The notes: generated by a model from the letters alone, not told the origin. A DNA stretch of 64,000 bases from Magnetospirillum molischianum DSM 120 (GCF_000294655.1 NZ_CAHP01000020.1:90751-154750); one strand, 5' to 3'; numbered from the stretch's first letter, positions 46,825-56,093 are shown. Numbers and translations are program-made.

Positions 46825-48600
46825 ATGACCGTGCAATCGATCGACAAACGGACGGCGGCTGATAGCTCAACGACCCCGACGGCCCAGGACCGCCAGGGAT
46901 CGGCTGTGACGGCCGACGATGCGTTCGTTGCCGTGCTGCGGCAGGCGTCGCAGCGTTTTGGCTCCCAGCCGACGGTGATGTCGGCCAATTCGGCTCTCGC
47001 CGCTCATTTCAACTCGGTCCGTGCCGATACCAGGGCAGACGAGCCGCGTTCGACTCGCGATACCGATACGCCCGCCCGGACGGACAAGAATTCGGCCAAG
47101 GCTGACCGGTCCTCACGCCAGGACCAGAGCGCGGCGACGTCTTCGCGCAGTGATCGGGCCGTTCAGTCCGACCGAGCCAATGACGATTCTTCTGCCGATT
47201 CCGTTCCGGCACGTGCCAGCAGCACCGCTTCCGACGATAGCCCGCGTGTGGCCGATAAGGCCGATACCCGTTCCAGCAAGAAGACCGATGACGATCAGCC
47301 TCAGGCTGTCGTTGCCAATGTCGCTCCGCCGCCCGAGGCTCCGGTGGTGAATGCCGAATTGGTTGTCGCTCCGGTCCAGCCTCAGGCCGCTCAGGTCGCG
47401 GAGGATGCTGCCACGACCCAGGCCGAGACCGCTCAGGCCGGTCAGTCCCGGCCCGATCAGCTCGCTCAAGCCAACGGTTCTACGTCGGCTCCGCGTTCGC
47501 CGCAGCCCTCTGCCGGTTCGGCTGCGGAACAGGCCGCCGCCGATGCCGCCGATGCCGGATCCCTGGTTGCCGATCTGACGGCCCAGCAGGCGAAATCAGC
47601 CCAATCTGCCATCGCGTCCGACAGCGCCAAGGCAGCCCATTCCGATGCGGTTCGCGATCAGGCCGCGGATCTGGCTGCGCGGTTGCCTGATACCGGCGCC
47701 GCGATCCAGGTCAAGGTTCAGACCACGGGCGGTTCCGATGCCGCCGTGTCCCAGGCTGCCGCCGTGGCCGATAATGCCGCGCAGCCCGACCTTGCCGCAC
47801 TTGCCGGGCAGGGCAACGGCCAGCCGGGTGCTGGTCAGGGTGGGCAAGATCCTAACGCACGCTTTGGTGCTCAGGCGCAAACGCAGCCTCAGAACGTCAA
47901 CGCTTCGGCGTCTCCTGCCGAAGGCGAGGGCGCCCCCGCCCAGCAAACAGCCAAACAACCCGCCGACGCCTTCGCCGCGATCCTGGCGGCCCAGAGCGAG
48001 GCAAGCGGCGCGACTGCCGCAGCGCCCGAGACGACTCGCCCCGTTGCCAGTCTGACCGCGCTTGCCGGTGCCCAAGCCGCCGACAAAAGCACCCCGACCG
48101 TTGCCACGCAGGCTCTTCGCGTCCCCCGCGTGCCGATGCCTGCTCAGGTGCAGGATCAGATCAACGTTCAGATCGATAAGGCGGTTAAGGAAGGCTCCGA
48201 TACCGTCAAGATTCAACTGCGTCCGCTCGATCTCGGCCGAATCGAGATCAAGCTTGATGTCGGTACCGATGGAAAGGTGACGGCGACCGTCACCGCCGAT
48301 AAGCCCGAGACTCTGGCAATGCTGCAAAAGGACTCTCGTGGGCTGGAAAAGGCACTGGAGGATGCCGGTCTGAAACCGGATTCTTCGACCACCAGCTTCA
48401 ATCTGCGTGGCGGCGATCAGCAACAGCAACAGGCCGCCAATCGTAATGCGGAACAGCAGGCGCGTTCGGGCCACAACCGTGGACAGGGAGAGGGCGGGGG
48501 CGGTTTTGGAACCGAAGCCGATCTTCTCGCCGCCGCTCAGGCTCAGGCGAACGCAGCGCGCGCAACCAATGGACGCTCCGGCGTCGATATCTCGGTCTAA
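46825..48600 (+). CDS. fliK: Flagellar hook-length control protein FliK
   Basis: A 591-residue exported ruler protein. Most of it is low complexity (Ala, Gln, Ser, Asp rich). The conserved hook-length domain is near residues 440-540 (VKIQLRPLDLGRIEIKLDVG and the Gln run after LRGGDQQQQQ). It measures the hook and switches secretion from hook to filament proteins. GGGGA precedes the ATG at 46825. The order fliK-flgD-flgE is typical of alphaproteobacteria. Confidence 0.88.
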   Translation: MTVQSIDKRTAADSSTTPTAQDRQGSAVTADDAFVAVLRQASQRFGSQPTVMSANSALAAHFNSVRADTRADEPRSTRDTDTPARTDKNSAKADRSSRQDQSAATSSRSDRAVQSDRANDDSSADSVPARASSTASDDSPRVADKADTRSSKKTDDDQPQAVVANVAPPPEAPVVNAELVVAPVQPQAAQVAEDAATTQAETAQAGQSRPDQLAQANGSTSAPRSPQPSAGSAAEQAAADAADAGSLVADLTAQQAKSAQSAIASDSAKAAHSDAVRDQAADLAARLPDTGAAIQVKVQTTGGSDAAVSQAAAVADNAAQPDLAALAGQGNGQPGAGQGGQDPNARFGAQAQTQPQNVNASASPAEGEGAPAQQTAKQPADAFAAILAAQSEASGATAAAPETTRPVASLTALAGAQAADKSTPTVATQALRVPRVPMPAQVQDQINVQIDKAVKEGSDTVKIQLRPLDLGRIEIKLDVGTDGKVTATVTADKPETLAMLQKDSRGLEKALEDAGLKPDSSTTSFNLRGGDQQQQQAANRNAEQQARSGHNRGQGEGGGGFGTEADLLAAAQAQANAARATNGRSGVDISV

Positions 48601-48612
48601 GGAGTAGCCGTC

Positions 48613-49512
48613 ATGGCCGTTGACGCAACAGCCGCCGCCTCGACCTCCTCCACAGGGACGGCGAACAGCAGCACCAGCAAAAGCAATGCGGGTCGGACTT
48701 CACTCACGACGAACTTCAACACCTTCCTGACCATGCTGACGACCCAGCTGAAGCATCAGGATCCGTTGTCGCCGATGGACTCGACGCAGTTCACCAGCCA
48801 GCTGGTTCAGTATGCGGGCGTCGAACAGCAGATCAATACCAACAGCAATCTTGAAAAGATGCTGACCTTTCAACAGTCATCCCAGACGGCGCAGGCGGTC
48901 AATTATCTGGGCGAGTTGGTTGAAGTGTCGGGGAACCAGCTTCCGGTTCAGGGGCATTCTGGAACCTTCTCGTATACTCTGCCGCAGGTTGCCAGTTCGT
49001 GCGATATCCAGATCAAGAATTCCGCGGGAACCGTGGTCTACAAGACAACGGGCGATATGACAGCCGGTCGTCACGATCTGACCTGGAACGGTGTCGATAG
49101 CAGCGGCAAGACCCAGGATGACGGCATCTATACCGTTACCGTCGCGGCCAAGGATAAGAACGGCGCGGACATCACGCCGACAATCACCTCGTTCGGTCAG
49201 GTGACCAAAGTCACCAACGACGTGACCAACGGCACCACCCTGGAAATGGGCGCGGGAACCGCCGGGGCCAAGGTGACCGTGACCGTGGATAAGATACTCG
49301 GCGTCAATGCCGACAGCACGTTGAAGTCTACCCAGCTTGCCGCCGCCCAGGCGCAATATCAGGCGTCGATGGCGCAATATCAGGCCCTGTTAGAGGCCCA
49401 GAAAGCAGCGACAGGTTCAGGATCGACAGGTTCAGGATCGACGGGGTCTGGTTCGGGTTCCACTGGTTCAGGTTCGGGATCGTCCGGCTCGGGTTCGACC
49501 ACTACCCCGTAA
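48613..49512 (+). CDS. flgD: Flagellar hook capping protein FlgD
   Basis: A 299-residue hook scaffold. The conserved N-terminal region is NFNTFLTMLTTQLKHQDPLSPMDSTQFTSQLVQ-like (about 33-66). The central FlgD Ig-like and Tudor domains follow (for example GRHDLTWNGVDSSGKTQDDGIYTV). The C-terminus carries an Ala/Gln helix and a Gly-Ser-Thr tail of about 30 residues. It starts 12 bases after fliK. Confidence 0.92.
   Translation: MAVDATAAASTSSTGTANSSTSKSNAGRTSLTTNFNTFLTMLTTQLKHQDPLSPMDSTQFTSQLVQYAGVEQQINTNSNLEKMLTFQQSSQTAQAVNYLGELVEVSGNQLPVQGHSGTFSYTLPQVASSCDIQIKNSAGTVVYKTTGDMTAGRHDLTWNGVDSSGKTQDDGIYTVTVAAKDKNGADITPTITSFGQVTKVTNDVTNGTTLEMGAGTAGAKVTVTVDKILGVNADSTLKSTQLAAAQAQYQASMAQYQALLEAQKAATGSGSTGSGSTGSGSGSTGSGSGSSGSGSTTTP
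49411..49500 (+). repeat. Gly-Ser-coding tandem repeat at the end of flgD
   Basis: Degenerate copies of GGTTCAGGATCGACA-like units encode (TGSGS)n. The repeat is in frame, so it could change length by slippage without disrupting the gene. Confidence 0.7.
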
Positions 49513-49527
49513 TGTGAGGAGGAAGTC

Positions 49528-52074
49528 ATGAGTTTGTATGGCGCGCTGTACTCGGGTGTCTCGGGCCTCTCCTCGCAGTCAAGTGCGATGGGGGCGATCT
49601 CCGACAACATTTCAAACGTTAATACGATTGGTTACAAGGGAACTCAGGTCAATTTCCAGACCCTGGTGACCAACAATGCCGGTCTGACCGAATATTCTCC
49701 GGGTGGTGTGATGTCTAAGCCTCGCGCTGGCATCGATACCCAGGGATTGTTGCAGGCGACTTCCAGCACTACCGATCTGGCTCTGGCCGGGGGCGGGATG
49801 TTCGTGGTCAACACAGATCCCGATCCGGCCAGTTCCGGCAATGGTAGCTTCCAGTACACCCGCGCCGGGTCGTTCAAGACCGACAAGCAGGGCTATCTGC
49901 AAAACGTGTCGGGCTATTACCTTCAGGGCTGGCCGCTGACTCCCACCGATAACAGCGCCGAAGCCCGCCCGGCCGAGACCCAGATCGATGGCCTGACCTA
50001 TATGAAGGCCTATAAGGATCAAACTGGCGCGTTCCATTACATCAATCAGAACATCGTCAATCCGTCGGAACTGAAATCGCTTAACCTGAAGACGATTGGC
50101 GGAACTGCCGATCCGACCACCCAGATCAAGCTTGGCCTGAATCTGCCTGCCAGCGATGGAGTGTTCAATCCGGCGGTCGCAGGCTCGGGTGGGCTGCGTC
50201 AGACCAATGTGCAGATTTACGATTCGTTGGGATCAACCCACAGTCTGATCGTCAATTGGTCCAAGACCAACGCCAACCAGTGGGACATCCAGACCAAAAC
50301 GAATTATTTGAATTCGGCTCGCGTTCTTGTCGATACGACCAATAGCCCGGATACATCGGCCGCGATCGCGATCCCAGGTGGAGCCAATGGTTCCGCCACC
50401 CCGGTTGCCTTTGGCGGCAAGGTCGCGTTTTTTGCCTCGGCCGGTGTGATCGCAACGCCTCCCGCCGCGACGCCCGCCACCACAATCTATAATCAGGTTC
50501 CCGCCGGCACATCTTTTACCGTCAGTGCAGCCGAAGATGCCGCCAACAACCAGACCTATCTGGCCGGGTCGGGTGGCACGACCTCGCCCGCCTTCAACTC
50601 GTCTTGGCCTGCGGTGGGATCGACGATCAGCATTAATCTGAACGGATCGACCAAGCAATTCGCCGGGTGCACCTTCTCTGCCAACACGCTCACCTTTCCG
50701 GGGGCGACCGCGCCGACAGTGGCTTCGTTGAGCAATTCCATCATCCAGGTCAGCGATGCCGCAGGCAACACGGGATACTATCAGGTTACCGGCTACGCGG
50801 CCGATCCTCTTCCCGCCACGACGATGAGTGCAACGCTCACTCCGTGCGACGTTCTGGTGGTGAATACGACTCCGTTCGAGGAACAGCGCGGCATCACTCC
50901 GCCTGCGGGAGCGGCGACGCTTGATGTGTTCGATCCGTCCGGGACCGGGGTCTATGCCTCCCAGGGGCGGATGGATTTCAATATCAACAACGCGGCCGAT
51001 CTGGCGGATATGGTCAATCGGAGTTTTTCCATCTCCATCCCGCCGAACTCGATGACGATCGGGTTCAGCCTGAACGGCCAGGGGCCTGTGGTTGGAAGCG
51101 ACATCACGGTCAAACTCGACAACATCACTTCGGATTACGGTGCCACACTCTCGACGCGGATCGCGTCCGCGCTGAACAATGCCGATAATTGGAACGTGAC
51201 ATCGGTTATTCCGAAGCCCGGCGCGCGGCCTTTGTTCCGTGGCAACGGCGCAACCGTTGAGATCGTTCAGGACAAGAACGTCGCCAGCAACATTGTCTTT
51301 AATCTAAACGGTCTTGCCGTCAGGTCAGGCGGTCAGACATTGAAGACATATTGCAGCCAGTCCGAGACGCATCAGTGGAGCACCTCGATCCCCTCTTCCG
51401 ATGATGTCACCGGGGCATTCACCTTGCGCGGAATTACGGTGACGTCATCTCCGGCGGTGACGTTCAACGGCGACGGTACCCCCAAGAATATCATGGGGGC
51501 AGGTAGCACCTCCGGCACCTCTGGCCGGATCGCGCCGCAGCCGAAGATCTCGATCGCTTGGGCTAACGGTGCTCAGAGCATGACGGCCGTTCCGAACGGT
51601 ACCAGCGCTAACCACCAGATCACTCTGTTCCTCGGCAACACGTCGGTCAGCGACGGCCTGACCCAGTTGGGCGATAAATACACCACCGCCTTCACGACGG
51701 CCGATGGAGCCAAGTTCGGTAACTTTACCGGTGTTTCGGTCGGGGCCGATGGTGTGGTGACGGCGTTGTTCGACAATGGTGTGCGGCGTCCGGTGTTCCA
51801 GATCCCGGTCGCGACCTTTACCAATCCCAACGGGTTGGAAGCAAAAAGCGGCAATTCCTGGATCGAGACCAATACGTCGGGAACCTATACCCTGCGTTCG
51901 GCTCAGGACGCTGGGGCGGCGGCAGTTAGCGCTTCGTCGCTGGAATCCTCGACCGTCGATATCGGTACCGAGTTCACGACGATGATCGTGACCCAGCGGG
52001 CTTATTCGGCGGCGGCGAAGATCATCACCACCGCCGACCAGATGCTTGACGAACTGATCCAGATCAAGCGTTAG
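49528..52074 (+). CDS. flgE: Flagellar hook protein FlgE, enlarged form
   Basis: An 848-residue hook subunit. The N-terminal D0 region (MSLYGALYSGVSGLSSQSSAMGAISDNISNVNTIGYKG) and the C-terminal D0 coil (MIVTQRAYSAAAKIITTADQMLDELIQIKR) match FlgE. The middle is about twice as long as in enteric FlgE (about 400 residues), with large Thr/Ala/Gly-rich insertions at roughly 260-470 and 500-700 that should form extra surface domains. GAGGAGG precedes the ATG. It ends a sigma-54-driven operon. Confidence 0.92.
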   Translation: MSLYGALYSGVSGLSSQSSAMGAISDNISNVNTIGYKGTQVNFQTLVTNNAGLTEYSPGGVMSKPRAGIDTQGLLQATSSTTDLALAGGGMFVVNTDPDPASSGNGSFQYTRAGSFKTDKQGYLQNVSGYYLQGWPLTPTDNSAEARPAETQIDGLTYMKAYKDQTGAFHYINQNIVNPSELKSLNLKTIGGTADPTTQIKLGLNLPASDGVFNPAVAGSGGLRQTNVQIYDSLGSTHSLIVNWSKTNANQWDIQTKTNYLNSARVLVDTTNSPDTSAAIAIPGGANGSATPVAFGGKVAFFASAGVIATPPAATPATTIYNQVPAGTSFTVSAAEDAANNQTYLAGSGGTTSPAFNSSWPAVGSTISINLNGSTKQFAGCTFSANTLTFPGATAPTVASLSNSIIQVSDAAGNTGYYQVTGYAADPLPATTMSATLTPCDVLVVNTTPFEEQRGITPPAGAATLDVFDPSGTGVYASQGRMDFNINNAADLADMVNRSFSISIPPNSMTIGFSLNGQGPVVGSDITVKLDNITSDYGATLSTRIASALNNADNWNVTSVIPKPGARPLFRGNGATVEIVQDKNVASNIVFNLNGLAVRSGGQTLKTYCSQSETHQWSTSIPSSDDVTGAFTLRGITVTSSPAVTFNGDGTPKNIMGAGSTSGTSGRIAPQPKISIAWANGAQSMTAVPNGTSANHQITLFLGNTSVSDGLTQLGDKYTTAFTTADGAKFGNFTGVSVGADGVVTALFDNGVRRPVFQIPVATFTNPNGLEAKSGNSWIETNTSGTYTLRSAQDAGAAAVSASSLESSTVDIGTEFTTMIVTQRAYSAAAKIITTADQMLDELIQIKR

Positions 52075-52083
52075 AGCCTGGGA

Positions 52084-53148
52084 TCAGGATGGGTCGTTGC
52101 GCGCCGGGGAGACTGTCTCCTCGGCGCGTTTTCGTTCCAGGATGGCGCGGATCTGGCCCAACTCGCGGCCCATCCGGCGGATATCATGCAGCAAGGTTTC
52201 CATCACCAGGATCACCAGTTCAGGAGTCTTGCCCAACTGGGTTCGTAGCGCCGCCATCGGGATCACCAGACAAACGGTATCCTCGACGGCGCGGGCGGCA
52301 GCCATCCGGGGTTCGCCGTCGATCAGGGCCATCTCGCCGAAGACGCCGTTCGTGCGGATACGGCCCAATTCGACCTCGTGTTCCTCGACCTGTTTAAAGA
52401 TCGAGACCACGCCGCTTTCGACGACATAGGCGACATCGCCCGGTTCGCCCTCGGCGAAGATCATCTCGCCCGGCACGAAGCGGCGGCGGCCTTTGCTGTC
52501 AACGGTGGGCTGGGCGCGGCGCGGTTCCGACGATGGGGACGAGACAAGGCGGATCGGTCCACCTGCGGGTTGGACCAGCGGCACCGGACGGGGCAGGGGA
52601 GGGGCGACCCGGCGTTCGATTTGGTCGGGCGGCGGCAGGGTCAGCGATCGCCGATCCGGTCCGGTGAAGTCCTGGCTCTGGACGAAAGCGCGAGGGTTGA
52701 CCAGGACGTTGCGCACGCGGCGGAACAGAGACTCGGTCGAAAGCGGCTTGACCAGGAACTCGGTGACGCCGGAATTCCGGGCCTCGACCACCATCTCGCG
52801 CGAGGATTCGGTCGATATCATGATGACCGCGATATCGATGCAGCTCACGATGTCGCCACTGCGCAATTGGCGGGTGAAGTCGATGCCGTTCATCGGGCTG
52901 AGATCCTGGGCGACGATCACGAAGTGGACCGTTTCGCGTCCCAGCAGATCGAGTCCGGTGGGGCCGTCCTCGGCTTCAAGGATCGTGCGCAGCCCAAAGG
53001 AGTTTAGGGCTGTCTTGATGAAGGACCGGGCATAGCGGTTGTCGTCGATCACCAACGCAGTGATCTGGCCAAGGTCGATATCGATGTCGATGTCCAAAAG
53101 TGGGTCCTCCGACCTTGATCCGGCGGGAGGCAAGGGTACCTCCGCCAC
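52084..53148 (-). CDS. Receiver-cyclic nucleotide-binding domain protein
   Basis: A 354-residue protein with an N-terminal receiver domain (about 28-150) and a C-terminal cNMP-binding domain (about 215-335, with FGEMALIDGEPRMAAARA). The receiver has the acidic pair Asp35-Asp36, Ser/Thr (ISTES) and Lys134, but the phospho-acceptor position is Ala80 (VIVAQDL); the only nearby Asp is two residues later. There is no DNA-binding domain. It ends ten bases from the convergent flgE stop, and may tune motility. The GTG start is uncertain. Confidence 0.82.
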   Translation of the reverse strand: MAEVPLPPAGSRSEDPLLDIDIDIDLGQITALVIDDNRYARSFIKTALNSFGLRTILEAEDGPTGLDLLGRETVHFVIVAQDLSPMNGIDFTRQLRSGDIVSCIDIAVIMISTESSREMVVEARNSGVTEFLVKPLSTESLFRRVRNVLVNPRAFVQSQDFTGPDRRSLTLPPPDQIERRVAPPLPRPVPLVQPAGGPIRLVSSPSSEPRRAQPTVDSKGRRRFVPGEMIFAEGEPGDVAYVVESGVVSIFKQVEEHEVELGRIRTNGVFGEMALIDGEPRMAAARAVEDTVCLVIPMAALRTQLGKTPELVILVMETLLHDIRRMGRELGQIRAILERKRAEETVSPARNDPS

Positions 53149-53258
53149 TGTTCCGCGCCAAGGCCAGAAAAAGTCGTGGCCTTATCGGGGCGCCAAGGTT
53201 GCCGGAGCGCTGCCGGGGCGGATATGAATGCCCCCACAGAAAACACAGGAGCCCGGTC

Positions 53259-54083
53259 ATGGACGACTTTTCCCGCTTGCCGATCGGTATTTTCGATTCC
53301 GGAGTCGGCGGCCTGACCGTGCTGAAAGCGGTGCGCGAGCGTCTGCCCGACGAATCGCTGATCTATTTGGGCGATACCGCCCGGCTGCCCTATGGCACCA
53401 AAAGCGCCCAGACCGTTTCCGCGTATGCCTTGGAGGCATCGCGACGGTTGGTGTCGTTCGGAATTAAGCTGCTGCTGGTCGCCGATAATACCTCGTCGGC
53501 CCATGCCCTCGACGCACTTCGGGCCGAATTTCCCGGTTTGCCGGTAATCGGTGTGGTCGAGCCGGGGGCTGCCGCTGCCGCTGCCGCTTCGGCGCGGGGA
53601 CGGATCGTTGTTGCCGCGACCGAAAGCACCGTCCAGGCCGGGGTCTATCCCCGCGCCATTCTCCATTCCCGTCCCAACGCGCAGGTGACGGCGCTGCCCT
53701 GTCCGCTATTTGTTTCAATGGTCGAAGAGGGGCTGACCGACGGTCCGATCGCCGAGCAGATCGCCCGCCATTACCTCGACCCGCTGTTTACCGGTCCCGA
53801 CGCCGCGGATTGTCTGCTGTCGGGCTGTACCCATTTTCCGGCGCTGGCACCGTTGTTTCACCGCCTGCTTGGGCCTGAGGTCGCGGTGGTCGATTCCGCC
53901 TCGACCACTGCGATGGTGGTCGAGGATCTGCTGGCGCTCCGTCATCTGGCTAATCCGTCAGGCCAGCCCGGCACCATCCGTACCCTGGTTACCGACGCGC
54001 CGGAGCGTTTCGCCCGAGTGTCGCGGGTCTTCGTCCCGTGGGAGATCGACGTTGCCGAGGTCGAGACGATCGAACTGGGGTAG
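53259..54083 (+). CDS. murI: Glutamate racemase (first catalytic Cys replaced by Asp)
   Basis: A 274-residue enzyme that should interconvert L- and D-glutamate for peptidoglycan. The N-terminal GIFDSGVGGLTVLKAV, YLGDTARLPYGTKS and the second half-site SGCTHFPAL (Cys190, His192) are typical. The first half-site, normally ACNTAS, reads ADNTSS with Asp76 (GAT) where the catalytic Cys belongs. AGGAG lies before the ATG at 53259. It may still be the cell-wall racemase, work in one direction only, or be a paralogue with a changed reaction. It is divergent from the receiver-cNMP gene. Confidence 0.85.
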   Translation: MDDFSRLPIGIFDSGVGGLTVLKAVRERLPDESLIYLGDTARLPYGTKSAQTVSAYALEASRRLVSFGIKLLLVADNTSSAHALDALRAEFPGLPVIGVVEPGAAAAAAASARGRIVVAATESTVQAGVYPRAILHSRPNAQVTALPCPLFVSMVEEGLTDGPIAEQIARHYLDPLFTGPDAADCLLSGCTHFPALAPLFHRLLGPEVAVVDSASTTAMVVEDLLALRHLANPSGQPGTIRTLVTDAPERFARVSRVFVPWEIDVAEVETIELG

Positions 54084-54104
54084 CATGATCCGATTGGATC
54101 ATGC
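54083..54104 (+). terminator. Hairpin at the end of murI
   Basis: A perfect 9-bp stem (GCATGATCC/GGATCATGC, loop GATT) starts at the last base of the murI stop codon. Only TT follows, so it is either a weak terminator or a 3'-end stabiliser, shared with the convergent metF. Confidence 0.5.
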
Positions 54105-54149
54105 TTGGCCCCTCATCTAAAGGCGATGCCCGGTACTGGCGTGTCTTAT

Positions 54150-55043
54150 TCAGGCGGTTTGGGGCCGCACGCCCAGAACACGACAAATCGCATAGACCAG
54201 ATCGGCGCGGTTCAGCGTGTAGAAGTGGAACAAATCCACGCCGGCGGCCGAAAGGATGCGGCATTGTTGAGCGGCGACGGTGGCGGCGACCAGATGGCGG
54301 GTTTCTGGATCGTCGTCGAGTCCCTCGAACAGGTCCGCCAGCCAATCCGGTACCGTGGTGCCACAGGCGGCGGAGAAACGCTGGACCTGGGCAAAATTGG
54401 TCACCGGCAGGATGCCGGGCGCGATCGGCACTGAAATTCCGGCGGCGGCGCAGCGGTCGCGGAAGCGCAGGAACACGGCGGGATCGAAGAAATACTGGCT
54501 GATGGCGCGAGTTGCCCCAGCATCGATCTTGCGCTTCAGGTTTTCGATGTCGAAATCGGGCGAGGGCGCATCTGGATGAGCTTCGGGATAGGCCGCAACC
54601 GAGATTTCGAAATCAGCGATGCGCTTCAGACCCGCCACCATATCCACGGCATAGTCGTACCCTTGGGGGTGCGGCTGATAGGGCTGGCCATCGGGCATGT
54701 CGCCGCGCAGGGCGACGATGTGGCGGATTCCCTCATCCCAATAGCGTCGGGCAATATCGTCCACCTCGCCCCGAGAATGGCCGACGCAGGTCAGGTGAGC
54801 GGCTGGCTTCAGGCTGGTCTCGTGGGCAATGCGCGAGACGATCTCGTGGGTGCGGTCGCGGGTACCGCCCCCGGCGCCATACGTCACCGAGACGAACGCG
54901 GGAGACAGCGGTTCCAACCGACGCACGGCGTCCCACAGCGATTCCAGCATCTTGTCGGTCTTCGGCGGAAAGAACTCGAACGAAACACTGACCGGGCGGT
55001 GCGCGGCGACGATCGGCAGTTCGACAGAGGATACGGGATTCAC
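54150..55043 (-). CDS. metF: 5,10-methylenetetrahydrofolate reductase
   Basis: A 297-residue FAD enzyme with a TIM-barrel fold that makes 5-methyl-THF for methionine synthesis. SVSFEFFPPKTD, FVSVTYGAGG, HIVALRGDMP and the late HFYTLNRADL are family signatures. Its start overlaps the stop of the ArsR-methyltransferase gene (4 bases), so the two form one operon. Confidence 0.94.
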   Translation of the reverse strand: MNPVSSVELPIVAAHRPVSVSFEFFPPKTDKMLESLWDAVRRLEPLSPAFVSVTYGAGGGTRDRTHEIVSRIAHETSLKPAAHLTCVGHSRGEVDDIARRYWDEGIRHIVALRGDMPDGQPYQPHPQGYDYAVDMVAGLKRIADFEISVAAYPEAHPDAPSPDFDIENLKRKIDAGATRAISQYFFDPAVFLRFRDRCAAAGISVPIAPGILPVTNFAQVQRFSAACGTTVPDWLADLFEGLDDDPETRHLVAATVAAQQCRILSAAGVDLFHFYTLNRADLVYAICRVLGVRPQTA

Positions 55044-55984
55044 GCGGATACTCCTCGATGGTGTTTGCCGGCGGTCCAGACCGTTACCGTCAGCGATTGG
55101 CCCGGCAGGTGGGTGATCAGGCCGGGTTCAAGGTTGGCGGCGGCAAGCCACCCTGCGACCTCGGAATCGGAGAAGCCAAGGCGACGGTGAGCGTGCTGGT
55201 CGCGCAGGACTTCTAATTCGTGCGGGGCGAAATCGACGATGACCATCAGGCCGCCGGGAGCCAGGATGCGGGCGGCTTCGGCCACCACACGGGCGGGTTC
55301 GGCGGCATAGTGCAGCACTTGATGGATGGTTACGGCGTCGGCGGAAAGATCGGGAAGCGGTAATTGAGTGATGTCGCCTTGGCGGACCATGCAATGGCTG
55401 AGAGCGGCGCGGTCGAGATTGGCACGGGCCACCGCCAGCATTTCACGCGACATATCGATGCCGACGGCATGATCGACCCGAGAGGCGAGCAGTTCCAGAA
55501 CTCGTCCGGTGCCGGTGCCGAGATCGACCAACTCGTGGGGGTGGCGGTCGCCGAACGCGGCCAGCAACGCCGCTTCGACCTCGGCTTCATCGACGTGGAG
55601 CGAACGCATCCGGTCCCAGCGCGAGGCGTTGGCACTGAAGTAGCTTTGGGCTTTTTCAGCACGGGCGGTGCGGGTTTCTGTCAGCCTTTGACGATCCAAC
55701 GCCAGGATCGGATCGTCGGATGGCAGCAGATCAAGCAGATGGTGGGCCAAAGCCGCTCCCGCCCCCCGTGCCGCCAGCCGATGAAAGACCCAGGCACCTT
55801 CGGGGAAGCGGTCAACCAGACCGGCATCGCACATCAGTTTGAGGTGACGCGATACCCGAGGCTGGCTTTGACCGAGAATGCGGGTCAGTTCGGTAACGGT
55901 CAGGTCGCCTTCGGCCAGGACATGCAATAATCGCAACCGGGTCGGTTCGGCGGCGGCGCGCAATCCGGTTAGCAACGTGTCCAC
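55040..55984 (-). CDS. ArsR-type repressor fused to a SAM-dependent methyltransferase domain
   Basis: A 314-residue protein. Residues about 1-90 are an ArsR winged helix (LTVTELTRILGQSQPRVSRHLKLMCDAGLV). Residues about 130-300 are a methyltransferase fold with motif I VDLGTGTGRVLELLA and GIDMSREML. Such fusions sit next to metF in many alphaproteobacteria and probably sense SAM or SAH to control methionine genes. The start is GTG after GAGGGGGAGG. A palindromic operator candidate lies 26 bases upstream. Confidence 0.88.
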   Translation of the reverse strand: MDTLLTGLRAAAEPTRLRLLHVLAEGDLTVTELTRILGQSQPRVSRHLKLMCDAGLVDRFPEGAWVFHRLAARGAGAALAHHLLDLLPSDDPILALDRQRLTETRTARAEKAQSYFSANASRWDRMRSLHVDEAEVEAALLAAFGDRHPHELVDLGTGTGRVLELLASRVDHAVGIDMSREMLAVARANLDRAALSHCMVRQGDITQLPLPDLSADAVTIHQVLHYAAEPARVVAEAARILAPGGLMVIVDFAPHELEVLRDQHAHRRLGFSDSEVAGWLAAANLEPGLITHLPGQSLTVTVWTAGKHHRGVSA

Positions 55985-56009
55985 CCCACCTCCCCCTCAT
56001 TCAGAAACA

Positions 56010-56027
56010 TATAAACATATCTTTATA
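56010..56027. promoter_or_regulatory. Candidate ArsR-type operator upstream of arsR-metF
   Basis: TATAAACATATCTTTATA is a perfect 6-bp inverted repeat (TATAAA/TTTATA) with a near-palindromic centre. AT-rich inverted repeats of this type are typical of ArsR-family sites. It lies close to the start of the regulator gene, suggesting self-repression. Confidence 0.6.
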
Positions 56028-56093
56028 CGATTGAGTCGCTGCCGTCCAGGCTTATGCGGGTGGCGGTCGCGGATGAGTGGGGGCGGACAAACA

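Noticed and set aside
49411-49500. CRISPR-like repeat
   Set aside because: The repeat units are short, in frame and encode Gly-Ser; there are no spacers.
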